DNA from: Micavibrio sp. UBA5703 | GTDB lineage: Bacteria > Pseudomonadota > Alphaproteobacteria > Micavibrionales > Micavibrionaceae | Assembly (NCBI GenBank): GCA_002420015.1 | Contig: DIHF01000051.1 | Location: forward strand, 1-12,009 | Length of the DNA stretch: 12,009 nucleotides | Direction: 5' to 3' | Part shown: one piece after another, positions 1 through 5,413 of the stretch | How the letters are laid out: each line of letters begins with the position of its first letter | How positions within the stretch are numbered: position 1 is the stretch's first letter | Translations under genes and position numbers: made by a program | The notes under the pieces: generated by a model | Told to the model about the DNA's origin: nothing | Database searches by the model: none | Seen by the model: the letters and a program-made list of their open reading frames with translations, nothing else

Positions 1-386
1 ACAGCAAGATAATAGAGCTTTGTGCAGAATTCGAACTGGCGGGCGGTTCGCCGGGTTTTGTCGTAAAGGTTCCTGATCTGGCAAGAAATATTGAAGCCCT
101 AAATGCTGAACTGAAAGCGCTTCCTGCTCGTCGCGTCGCTTTTGAGGTTTTGCAGGACAGGTGTCGGGAGATTTACGATACTGTCTGGGAGAAGATGCGG
201 GAGCGTAATACCGAAGAAGACACGTATCATTACCGCATTGGCCCAGATACCGCAAAGGAATTTGCGGGGTTCTCGGCCCCGATTGTCGATGCTATTGAGA
301 GGGCGTTGGACGGTGTCAAAGATCTGCGGCAGAGGGAGCGGAAAGCAAGCCGTGATGACACAGAATTTCCCGTCTGGCCATCATAG
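1..386 (+). CDS. 3' end of an unidentified protein gene (5' truncated by window edge)
   Basis: An open frame with no stop runs from the left edge (first full codon at base 3) to a TAG at 384-386, giving 127 C-terminal residues. I do not recognise the family. The visible part is soluble-looking and charged, with no membrane segment. Its first half contains a Gly/Pro stretch (AGGSPGF) and an Ala/Leu/Glu-rich stretch suggesting a helix (around LARNIEALNAELKAL). It ends in a Lys/Arg-rich segment (DLRQRERKASRDD) followed by FPVWPS. An internal TTG at 150 could be mistaken for a start, but the frame is open well upstream of it, so this is the tail of a longer gene. It converges on the lipoprotein gene with only 6 bp between the two stop codons, leaving no room for a separate terminator. 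The assignment as a real coding tail rests on the open frame and plausible protein composition only. Confidence 0.6.
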   Translation, partial: SKIIELCAEFELAGGSPGFVVKVPDLARNIEALNAELKALPARRVAFEVLQDRCREIYDTVWEKMRERNTEEDTYHYRIGPDTAKEFAGFSAPIVDAIERALDGVKDLRQRERKASRDDTEFPVWPS

Positions 387-392
387 TCTGCA

Positions 393-815
393 TCAGCGAT
401 TCATCGCCTGCTCTACTGTTTCCGTAAGCTTCAGGTGGTCCTTGAAATCGCCTTTGATCTGGCCGTTTTCATTGCCGTAGACCTGATCGTTGACTTTAAG
501 CTGGTAAATCGTCGCGCGGTGGCCGGTATTGAACAGGCCGAAATCCTCGGCAAAGACGCATGAATATTGTTTGTCGACATCCAGCCAGCCATCCGATTCA
601 ACGGCCTGCAGCGTGACGCTGCGGTAGCCTTTGCCGAATTCGGCGGAGTCGCTATAGGTCTTGCCCTTGATTTCCTTGATCTTGAACCCTTCGGCAAGGA
701 AAAGCTCAACCCCGGCGGCGCAGCCCTTGGCGATGCGCTCGTCGGCCTGTTCGCGGGTGACGCAGCCGCTTAGAACGAGGGCGGATACGCCCATCAGAAG
801 AACCGTTTTTTTCAT
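393..815 (-). CDS. Small predicted lipoprotein of unknown function
   Basis: A 140-residue protein that starts with a classic lipoprotein signal: Lys-Lys, a hydrophobic run of about 12 residues, then the lipobox LSGC with the modified Cys at residue 18. The residue after Cys is Val, not Asp, so by the E. coli sorting rule it would go to the outer membrane; this is inference. The mature part of about 120 residues is mixed and soluble-looking, with one further Cys early (KGCAAG) and one in the middle (YSCVF) that could form a disulfide. I do not recognise a named family. The start is well supported: AGGAGA lies 9-14 bases upstream of the ATG, inside the last codons of ilvN, whose stop is 4 bp away. 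The gene is therefore probably translated from the ilvN mRNA. Nothing ties its function to amino-acid synthesis; the link may be only transcriptional. Confidence 0.8.
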   Translation of the reverse strand: MKKTVLLMGVSALVLSGCVTREQADERIAKGCAAGVELFLAEGFKIKEIKGKTYSDSAEFGKGYRSVTLQAVESDGWLDVDKQYSCVFAEDFGLFNTGHRATIYQLKVNDQVYGNENGQIKGDFKDHLKLTETVEQAMNR

Positions 816-819
816 AGCA

Positions 820-1383
820 TCAATCTCCTATCGCTGTTTGGCCGCGGCCAAGGGCGGCAACGCCGGTACGGCTGGCGTCCACAAGGCCAAGTGGCCGCAT
901 CAAATCAATAAACGCATTAATTTTTTGGGTCGTCCCCGTCACTTCAAAAATAAAGGAGCTTAAGGTCGAGTCGACAGCGCGGGCGCGGAATATATCGGCG
1001 ATACGCAACGCCTCGATCCGTTTATCGCCGGTGGCAACGACTTTCACAAGCGCCAGTTCGCGGTCGACATAGGGGCCGGCGGTCGTGAGGTCGTCGACGC
1101 TCTTGACCGGGACCATGCGCGTGAGCTGATTTTTGATCTGTTCGATTACCGGCGGCGTGCCGGTGCAAACGATGGTAATGCGCGAAAGATGCTTGGTGTG
1201 GTCCGTTTCGGCGACGGTCAGGCTTTCGATATTATAGCCGCGCCCGGAAAACAAACCGATCACACGTGCCAGCACACCCGGCTCGTTATTGACCAGAATG
1301 GCGAGCGTATGGCTCTCGACCGTCTGATTCTCAGGGCCGGGGGCGTATACGGATTTGCTCTTTTTGGCTTTCGCGGTGACCAT
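820..1383 (-). CDS. ilvN: Acetolactate synthase small (regulatory) subunit
   Basis: This is the regulatory subunit of acetohydroxyacid synthase, which binds the IlvB catalytic subunit, raises its activity and carries valine feedback inhibition in the first common step of valine, leucine and isoleucine synthesis. The N-terminal ACT domain spans roughly residues 25-100 and shows the family signature HTLAILVNNEPGVLAR, then GLFSGRGYNIESLTV. The C-terminal small-subunit domain follows (about 105-180), with RELALVKV and the stretch around RPLGLVDASRTGVAALGRG. The length of 187 residues suits an IlvH/IlvN protein with a short extra N-terminus (Lys/Ala-rich, residues 1-20). The ATG start has no clear Shine-Dalgarno sequence, but no better start exists before the ACT domain. 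Unusually it is not next to ilvB: an unrelated gene and a 174-bp repeat-bearing gap separate them. A lipoprotein gene follows after 4 bp. Family assignment is firm; the symbol ilvH would be equally valid. Confidence 0.97.
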   Translation of the reverse strand: MVTAKAKKSKSVYAPGPENQTVESHTLAILVNNEPGVLARVIGLFSGRGYNIESLTVAETDHTKHLSRITIVCTGTPPVIEQIKNQLTRMVPVKSVDDLTTAGPYVDRELALVKVVATGDKRIEALRIADIFRARAVDSTLSSFIFEVTGTTQKINAFIDLMRPLGLVDASRTGVAALGRGQTAIGD

Positions 1384-1425
1384 GTAATGGGTTTAGCAGA
1401 GTTTCACGGCGGGGTGAAGGGGGTA

Positions 1426-1447
1426 GGGGCGGCTGCCCCGTTTTTTT
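1426..1447 (+). terminator. Intrinsic-terminator-shaped hairpin on the + strand
   Basis: GGGGC (1426-1430), loop GGCT, GCCCC (1435-1439), then one G and seven T (1441-1447). In the + direction this is a textbook rho-independent terminator shape. No + strand gene lies just upstream, because it sits antisense to the 5' leader of ilvN. On the - strand the hairpin is preceded by A and not followed by T, so it should not stop ilvN transcription. It may end antisense transcripts or be part of the adjacent repeat. Confidence 0.4.
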
Positions 1448-1517
1448 AACGCGGAGAAGCGGAGGGGCGGAGTTTTTCCCCGGACCCGCCGCGTTCTCTG
1501 TGCTCTTTGTGTTTAAA
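1446..1517. repeat. Degenerate palindromic intergenic repeat upstream of ilvN
   Basis: The two ends are imperfect inverted copies. On the + strand the left end reads TTAACGCGGAGAAGCGGAG; the right end, read on the - strand, begins TTTAAACACAAAGAGCACAG and continues GAGAACGCGG. An exact AACGCGG/CCGCGTT pair lies within it. It fills much of the 174-bp gap between the orphan gene and ilvN. The CACAGAG-like words resemble the CACAGAT words of the repeat at 4418-4494, so it may belong to the same broad class, but the two are not close copies. Confidence 0.4.
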
Positions 1518-1557
1518 AATTGGATCCCGGCTTGCGCAGAGAGACATATGGGGAATA

Positions 1558-2112
1558 TTACCGGTCAGGTTCGGGGATATTGATTTTCGGAGCGCCGCTG
1601 AGAACCCGTCTCAGGGTAGTTGTTGCAGGCGCTATGTAGGTCTTGCCATTCTCTACTTCACGTGCCAGATGCTCCAGATTGTCGGGGGTGGTGCCAAAGC
1701 TGATATAAAGTTTGTCATAGGTGTCAATGTCCGGCGCGTTACTTCTGGCTGTTTCCAGATACTGGGCGGCTTCTCTGATCTGCATCGCCTTGTTGATGTT
1801 CATCCCAAGATTGAATTCCTCACTTCTCGAAACAGTTATGTCCGTCTGTTTAAGCGTTTCATGGGCAGCCAACAGCGCACTGTGGAAATAGGCGTCATTG
1901 ATGAGCGAATCCGTAATGCCCAAAGTCTGCTCTATCTCATTGCTGCTCATGTTAAATACGGTCTTGAGGGTACCTATTTGAGATGTCAGATTGTCCAGGC
2001 AAATTACTTTTGATCTTGCGGCGGCACAGCTGTTGAACATATCAGCAAACAACCGAATGTCCCTTATTACCAAATCCTTGCCGGGCTGATCTTGTTCAGT
2101 TTGCTGTGTCAT
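1558..2112 (-). CDS. Hypothetical protein inserted between ilvB and ilvN
   Basis: A 184-residue open frame that I do not recognise. It has no signal peptide or membrane segment. The protein is mostly helix-forming in character (long Ala/Leu/Glu/Lys stretches, such as HSALLAAHETLKQ and MQIREAAQYLETA) and ends in a Pro/Ile tail (INIPEPDR). Cysteines occur near residues 29 and 38. The ATG at 2112 has a GAAGAG purine stretch about 7 bases upstream and a good sigma70-like promoter 34-63 bases upstream, so it is probably an independently transcribed gene. A + strand open frame of similar size overlaps it antisense but lacks these signals. By eye its DNA is less GC-rich than the flanking ilv genes, consistent with later acquisition. 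Its position, splitting a pair that is normally adjacent, is its most notable property. It could be a regulator, a cargo gene or a lineage-specific orphan; the sequence does not decide. Confidence 0.65.
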   Translation of the reverse strand: MTQQTEQDQPGKDLVIRDIRLFADMFNSCAAARSKVICLDNLTSQIGTLKTVFNMSSNEIEQTLGITDSLINDAYFHSALLAAHETLKQTDITVSRSEEFNLGMNINKAMQIREAAQYLETARSNAPDIDTYDKLYISFGTTPDNLEHLAREVENGKTYIAPATTTLRRVLSGAPKINIPEPDR

Positions 2113-2145
2113 AAGTTACTCTTCGTTTCGTTAAGGAATGTCCGC

Positions 2146-2175
2146 AACATAGCAAACGCAACGTTGATATGTCAA
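2146..2175 (-). promoter_or_regulatory. Sigma70-like promoter for the orphan gene between ilvB and ilvN
   Basis: Read on the - strand: TTGACA (2175-2170, perfect -35), an 18-bp spacer, then TATGTT (2151-2146, 4 of 6 matches to the -10 consensus). Transcription would start near 2139, about 27 bases before the ATG at 2112. It lies in the 81-bp gap after the ilvB stop, so the orphan gene, and possibly ilvN downstream, can be expressed without the ilvB promoter. Confidence 0.55.
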
Positions 2176-2193
2176 TAATTCTATAAATTGCGG

Positions 2194-4002
2194 CTAAACC
2201 AGCTTTTTGTCGAATTTTTCCGCCTCGGGGGAGAGGATCATCTCGTTGTGGCCCTTGCCCGACGGGATCATGGGGAAGCAGTTTTCCCGCTGGTCGACGC
2301 GCACGTCGACAATCGTGACGCGGTCGGTTTTGAGCATTTTGGCGATCACGCCGTCGAGTTCATCCGGTGTTTCGGCGCGCAGGCCAATGCCGCCATAGGC
2401 CTCGGCCAGCTTCACGAAGTCCGGCAGGGAATCGGTGTAGCTTTCGGAATAGCGCTCCCCGTGCAGCAATTCCTGCCACTGGCGCACCATGCCCATCCAC
2501 TGATTGTTGAGGATGAAGATCTTGACCGGCAGGCGGTACTGAACGGCGGTGGACATTTCCTGAATATTCATAAGGATCGAGGCTTCGCCTGCCACGTCGA
2601 TCACGAGGCCGTCCGGATGTGCGATCTGGACCCCGACAGCGGCCGGGAGGCCGTAACCCATCGTGCCCAGCCCGCCCGAAGTCATGAAGCGGTTGGGTTT
2701 ATTGAAGGGGAGGAACTGCGCCGCCCACATCTGGTGCTGGCCAACCTCGGTGGTGATGAACTGGTCGCGCTTGTCTTTTTCAAGGTGCGCGCGCAGGCGC
2801 TCCAGCGCGTATTGCGGCTTGATGATCTTTTTGCTGGGCTTGTAGGCCAGGCATTTGATGCCGCGCCATTCTTCGATCTGCGCCCACCATTTTTTGAGTG
2901 CCGCCGTTTGGGGCTTGTATTTTTTCTGCCGCCAGATTTTGAGCATGGCTTCTAATGCTTTACCTGCATCGGCGACGATGGGAACATCGACATGGACGTT
3001 CTTGTTGATCGAGCTGGGGTCGATGTCGACATGGATTTTTACGGATTCCGGTGAGAACTTATCGATACGCCCCGTTACGCGATCGTCAAAACGTGCGCCA
3101 ATACAAATCATTACATCGCAATCATGCATCGACCAGTTAGCTTCGAATGTGCCGTGCATCCCGAGCATGCCGAGCCATTGTTTGTCGTTTGCCGGGAACG
3201 CGCCCAGTCCCATCAGGGTCGAGGTGACGGGGAAACCTGTTTCCCTTGCCAGTTCACAGAGCAGAGCGCTGGCTTTCGGGCCGGCATTGATGATGCCGCC
3301 GCCGGTATAGAATACGGGACGTTTCGCATTTGCCATCAGCTCGACGGCGGCCTCGATCGCGTCCATGTCCGGCTGTGTCTGCGGGGTGTAGCGGGGATAA
3401 CCTTCCTTGCGCGATTTTTTGTAAACGCCTTCGGCGAACTGGATATCCTTCGGAATGTCGATCACGACCGGACCGGGACGGCCGGACCTCGCCACGTGAA
3501 AGGCCTCATGAATCGCTTCGGCCAGCGTGTTCTGATCCTTTACCAGCACGTTATGCTTGGTGCAGGGGCGGGTGATACCCGTGGTGTCGGCTTCCTGAAA
3601 CGCATCGGTGCCGATTAAAAACGTCGGAACTTGTCCGGTGATGCAAACAACCGGGATGGAATCCAAAAGCGCATCGGTCAGGCCCGTCACGGCATTCGTC
3701 GCGCCCGGACCCGAAGTGACCAGCGCCACGCCGACCTTTCCGGTCGAGCGGGCATAGCCTTCGGCGGCGTGCAGGGCGCCGCCTTCCTGCCGCACAAGAA
3801 TATGTTTAATTTTCTTCTGCTTGAAGATTTCGTCATAGATCGGGAGCACCGCGCCGCCGGGATAGCCGAAAATCACCTCGACGCCCTGTTCGGTCAACGC
3901 CTGTATGATGATTTCTGCCCCGGTCATTTTTGCGGGTTCGGCCTTGCTGATTTTTTCGGGAGGCGCTTTTTGCGCCTGTTTTTTGGATTCTGCTGTGCTC
4001 AT
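2194..4002 (-). CDS. ilvB: Acetolactate synthase large (catalytic) subunit
   Basis: A thiamine-diphosphate enzyme that condenses two pyruvates, or pyruvate and 2-oxobutyrate, to acetohydroxy acids in branched-chain amino-acid synthesis. With this start it has 602 residues, normal for the family. Domains in order: N-terminal pyrimidine-binding domain with FGYPGGAVLPIYDE (45-58) and the catalytic Glu73 in RQEGGALHAAEGYA; a central domain (about 210-350); and a C-terminal pyrophosphate-binding domain with SGGLGTMGYGLPAA (442-455) and the metal-binding stretch AGEASILMN ending at N500 of ILNN. The usual Asp of the Gly-Asp motif is Glu473 here (codon GAA at 2586-2584). The frame extends upstream to a TTG at 4071, but the ATG at 4002 has an AGAAG purine tract and gives the normal length. 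A Lys/Ala-rich 25-residue tail precedes the core start at MTGAEI. The upstream leader carries inverted repeats and a terminator-like hairpin. Confidence 0.97.
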   Translation of the reverse strand: MSTAESKKQAQKAPPEKISKAEPAKMTGAEIIIQALTEQGVEVIFGYPGGAVLPIYDEIFKQKKIKHILVRQEGGALHAAEGYARSTGKVGVALVTSGPGATNAVTGLTDALLDSIPVVCITGQVPTFLIGTDAFQEADTTGITRPCTKHNVLVKDQNTLAEAIHEAFHVARSGRPGPVVIDIPKDIQFAEGVYKKSRKEGYPRYTPQTQPDMDAIEAAVELMANAKRPVFYTGGGIINAGPKASALLCELARETGFPVTSTLMGLGAFPANDKQWLGMLGMHGTFEANWSMHDCDVMICIGARFDDRVTGRIDKFSPESVKIHVDIDPSSINKNVHVDVPIVADAGKALEAMLKIWRQKKYKPQTAALKKWWAQIEEWRGIKCLAYKPSKKIIKPQYALERLRAHLEKDKRDQFITTEVGQHQMWAAQFLPFNKPNRFMTSGGLGTMGYGLPAAVGVQIAHPDGLVIDVAGEASILMNIQEMSTAVQYRLPVKIFILNNQWMGMVRQWQELLHGERYSESYTDSLPDFVKLAEAYGGIGLRAETPDELDGVIAKMLKTDRVTIVDVRVDQRENCFPMIPSGKGHNEMILSPEAEKFDKKLV

Positions 4003-4088
4003 GTTTTCTTCTATACGTTTTTTGGCATAAAATTTAAAGCGCGATGGCCAGTCCTTGAGGAGCAGGGACAATAGCTCATGCGCGCTTT

Positions 4089-4113
4089 AAAAACCACCTT
4101 TTATTCCGGGTGG
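4089..4113 (-). terminator. Terminator-like hairpin in the ilvB leader (possible attenuator)
   Basis: On the - strand CCACC (4113-4109), a 10-nt loop, GGTGG (4098-4094), then TTTTT (4093-4089). It lies about 90-110 bases before the ilvB ATG, where an attenuator would sit. The stem is only 5 bp. I looked for a leader peptide rich in Val, Leu or Ile upstream and found only short frames without such a run, so classical ribosome-mediated attenuation is not supported. It may be chance, or work with another antiterminator. Confidence 0.3.
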
Positions 4114-4199
4114 CCGTTTCCTGTTCAGCCCATATCAGATGTTTGGAACTGCATATCACAAATCTGAATTCTGTAAGCTTTATCCTTTCATGGTTGCAG

Positions 4200-4235
4200 T
4201 TTTATTACGATTTGTCAACGAATCTCGTAATAAAA
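4200..4235 (-). promoter_or_regulatory. Perfect 11-bp inverted repeat enclosing a -35-like TTGACA, upstream of ilvB
   Basis: TTTTATTACGA (4200-4210) and TCGTAATAAAA (4225-4235) are exact reverse complements separated by 14 bp. Within that spacer, on the - strand, is TTGACA (4218-4213), a perfect -35 word. The -10 at a 17-bp spacing is weak (AACCAT, 4195-4190). This geometry would suit an operator whose bound regulator covers the ilvB promoter. The start of transcription is not determined. Confidence 0.4.
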
Positions 4236-4272
4236 TTACCAAAAACGAAATAAAATTATAATATTTGGTAAT
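4235..4272. repeat. Second inverted repeat in the AT-rich ilvB upstream region
   Basis: ATTACCAAA (4235-4243) and TTTGGTAAT (4264-4272) are exact reverse complements 20 bp apart, abutting the previous inverted repeat. The spacer is AT-rich and contains, on the - strand, a perfect TATAAT (4260-4255), but I see no matching -35 upstream of it. It could be a second regulator site or a structural AT-rich element. Confidence 0.3.
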
Positions 4273-4290
4273 ATTGTTGCTTTTCTTCAT

Positions 4291-4368
4291 CGTCATTCCG
4301 AGCGTATGCGAGGAATCTTCTCAAATATCCAATGGCGAAGATCCCTCCGCTGCGCGTTCGGGATGACG
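4291..4368. repeat. Palindromic intergenic repeat, copy 1
   Basis: The left arm (4291-4319) begins CGTCATTCCGAGCG and ends GAGGAATCTT. The right arm (4338-4368) begins AAGATCCCTCC and ends TTCGGGATGACG. The arms are imperfect reverse complements with an 18-nt loop. A second copy occurs at 10433-10510: left arms agree at 23 of 29 positions, and right arms agree closely apart from two AT dinucleotide insertions in copy 2. From memory, intergenic repeats beginning GTCATTCCGAGCG are widespread in bacterial genomes. No protein is encoded here; a + frame starting at 4332 merely reads through the repeats. Confidence 0.8.
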
Positions 4369-4417
4369 GAAGAGAGGTGCCGTTGCGTTCGTTGCGTGCG
4401 TGGCGTTTTGATTTTTT

Positions 4418-4494
4418 AACCACAGATAAACACGGATTAACGCAGATGCCATATCGAAAATCTTATCTGCGTTCATCTGTGTTCATCCGTGGTT
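4418..4494. repeat. Long inverted repeat with CACAGAT-type words
   Basis: The left arm (4418-4447) begins AACCACAGATAAACAC and ends AACGCAGAT. The right arm (4465-4494) begins ATCTGCGTTCATC and ends CCGTGGTT. They are reverse complements at 26 of 30 positions around a 17-nt loop. Each arm is itself built of degenerate CACAGAT-like units. Six T follow the right arm on the + strand, so it could terminate + transcripts; on the - strand, where miaA transcripts would enter, it is followed by A. From memory, repeats with such words occur between genes in many unrelated bacteria. Confidence 0.75.
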
Positions 4495-4500
4495 TTTTAG

Positions 4501-4528
4501 ATCTTTCAGGGCTAAAGCCCTTCAAGAT
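4501..4528. repeat. Short palindrome just after the miaA stop codon
   Basis: ATCTT-TC-AGGGC-TAAA-GCCCT-TC-AAGAT: two 5-bp stems separated by a 2x2 mismatch around a 4-nt loop. It begins 12 bp beyond the miaA stop (4541) and 6 bp from the preceding long inverted repeat. As RNA from the - strand it could fold at the miaA 3' end, but no T-run follows, so it is not a canonical terminator. It may stabilise the operon's 3' end or be another mobile palindrome. Confidence 0.5.
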
Positions 4529-4540
4529 GACAGGAAGGTT

Positions 4541-5413
4541 TTACAATTGATTCCGAAACCAGGTGACCTGGCGTTTGGCGTAGCGGCGGGTGTCGAGCTG
4601 GGAAAGGGCGATGGCTTCACCCTGGGTGATATCACCCGCCAGATAACGGCGCAGATGGGTAAAGCCCAGAGCTTTGGTTAAAGGCGCATCGGCGGGAATT
4701 TCGCCGCTTTCGAGTTTACCGGAAAAATCTTTGACTTCATCCAGCACGCCCATATCCATCATTTTCAAAAAGCGCGCGTCGCAGCGGCGGTAAAGTTCTT
4801 CGCGCTCCGGCATGATGATTTCAACTTCAAAGTTCCAGTGCGCGGGCGGCGCGACCTTATCGAGGCTTTGCCATTCGGCAAGCGAACGCCCGGTATGTTC
4901 AAGCACTTCCCATGCGCGCACGAGGCGCTGGGTGTTTGACGGGTGCAGCCGCTGGGCCATCACTGGATCGCGTTTGCCAAGTGCCGCATGAAAGGCCGGA
5001 TTGCCAAGTTCACGTTGTAATGCTTCTGCGGCTTGCCGAATTTCTTCGGGGATTTCGGGAATGGGGGAGAGCCCCTCCATCAGCGCCTTGATGTAAAGCC
5101 CGGTGCCGCCGACGATGATGGGTGTTCGGCCTTCTTGCAAAGTTTTCTCAATCAGCGGCCTGACCAGCTTGCACCAGTCGCCCGCCGAACACATGTCGCC
5201 GGGGTGCAAAGCGCCGTAAAGAAGGTGAGGGGCTTTTGCTTTATCTTCTTCTGACGGTTGCGCGGTGAGGATGGGCAGCCCGTCGTAAAGCTGCATCGAG
5301 TCGCAGTTGATGACGACACCGTTTTCAGCCCCAGCCAGTTCCAAGGCCCGCGCCGACTTGCCGCTGGCCGTCGGCCCGGCGACGATGCGGATAGTTTTTG
5401 TTCCGCTGCTCAC
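4541..5413 (-). CDS. miaA: tRNA dimethylallyltransferase
   Basis: MiaA transfers the dimethylallyl group from dimethylallyl diphosphate to A37 of tRNAs that read codons starting with U. The 290 residues fit the usual length of about 300. Motifs: P-loop GPTASGKS (13-20); CDSMQLYDGLPILTAQP, with Asp38 corresponding to the catalytic Asp of the family; GGTGLYIKAL (102-111); and the C-terminal TRRYAKRQVTWFRNQ that is diagnostic of MiaA. The C-terminal swinging region shows KALGFTHLRRYLAG. The start is GTG at 5413, overlapping the degP stop in GTGA, so translation is probably coupled. It is the last gene of the hflK-hflC-DUF2065-degP-miaA run. In E. coli miaA is also near hflK and hflC, though upstream of them. 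A repeat cluster follows its stop. Assignment is firm. Confidence 0.97.
   Translation of the reverse strand: MSSGTKTIRIVAGPTASGKSARALELAGAENGVVINCDSMQLYDGLPILTAQPSEEDKAKAPHLLYGALHPGDMCSAGDWCKLVRPLIEKTLQEGRTPIIVGGTGLYIKALMEGLSPIPEIPEEIRQAAEALQRELGNPAFHAALGKRDPVMAQRLHPSNTQRLVRAWEVLEHTGRSLAEWQSLDKVAPPAHWNFEVEIIMPEREELYRRCDARFLKMMDMGVLDEVKDFSGKLESGEIPADAPLTKALGFTHLRRYLAGDITQGEAIALSQLDTRRYAKRQVTWFRNQL

Noticed and set aside
1507..2013. A 168-codon + strand frame overlapping the orphan gene
   Set aside because: It is antisense to the 1558-2112 gene, which has a promoter-like sequence, a purine-rich ribosome site and more protein-like composition; I see neither signal for the + frame. This is a judgement, not a proof.
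4003..4071. A 23-codon upstream extension of IlvB from a TTG at 4071
   Set aside because: The downstream ATG has a purine-rich site and gives normal length; the extension adds no conserved sequence.
4114..4190. A possible ilv leader peptide on the - strand (short ATG/GTG frames)
   Set aside because: The frames are either 3 to 9 codons long or lack a run of Val, Leu or Ile codons, so they do not support ribosome-mediated attenuation.
4332..4550. A 72-codon + strand frame starting MAKIPPLRVRDDG
   Set aside because: It reads through two palindromic repeats and has no ribosome-binding site; such frames are typical false genes created by repeats.
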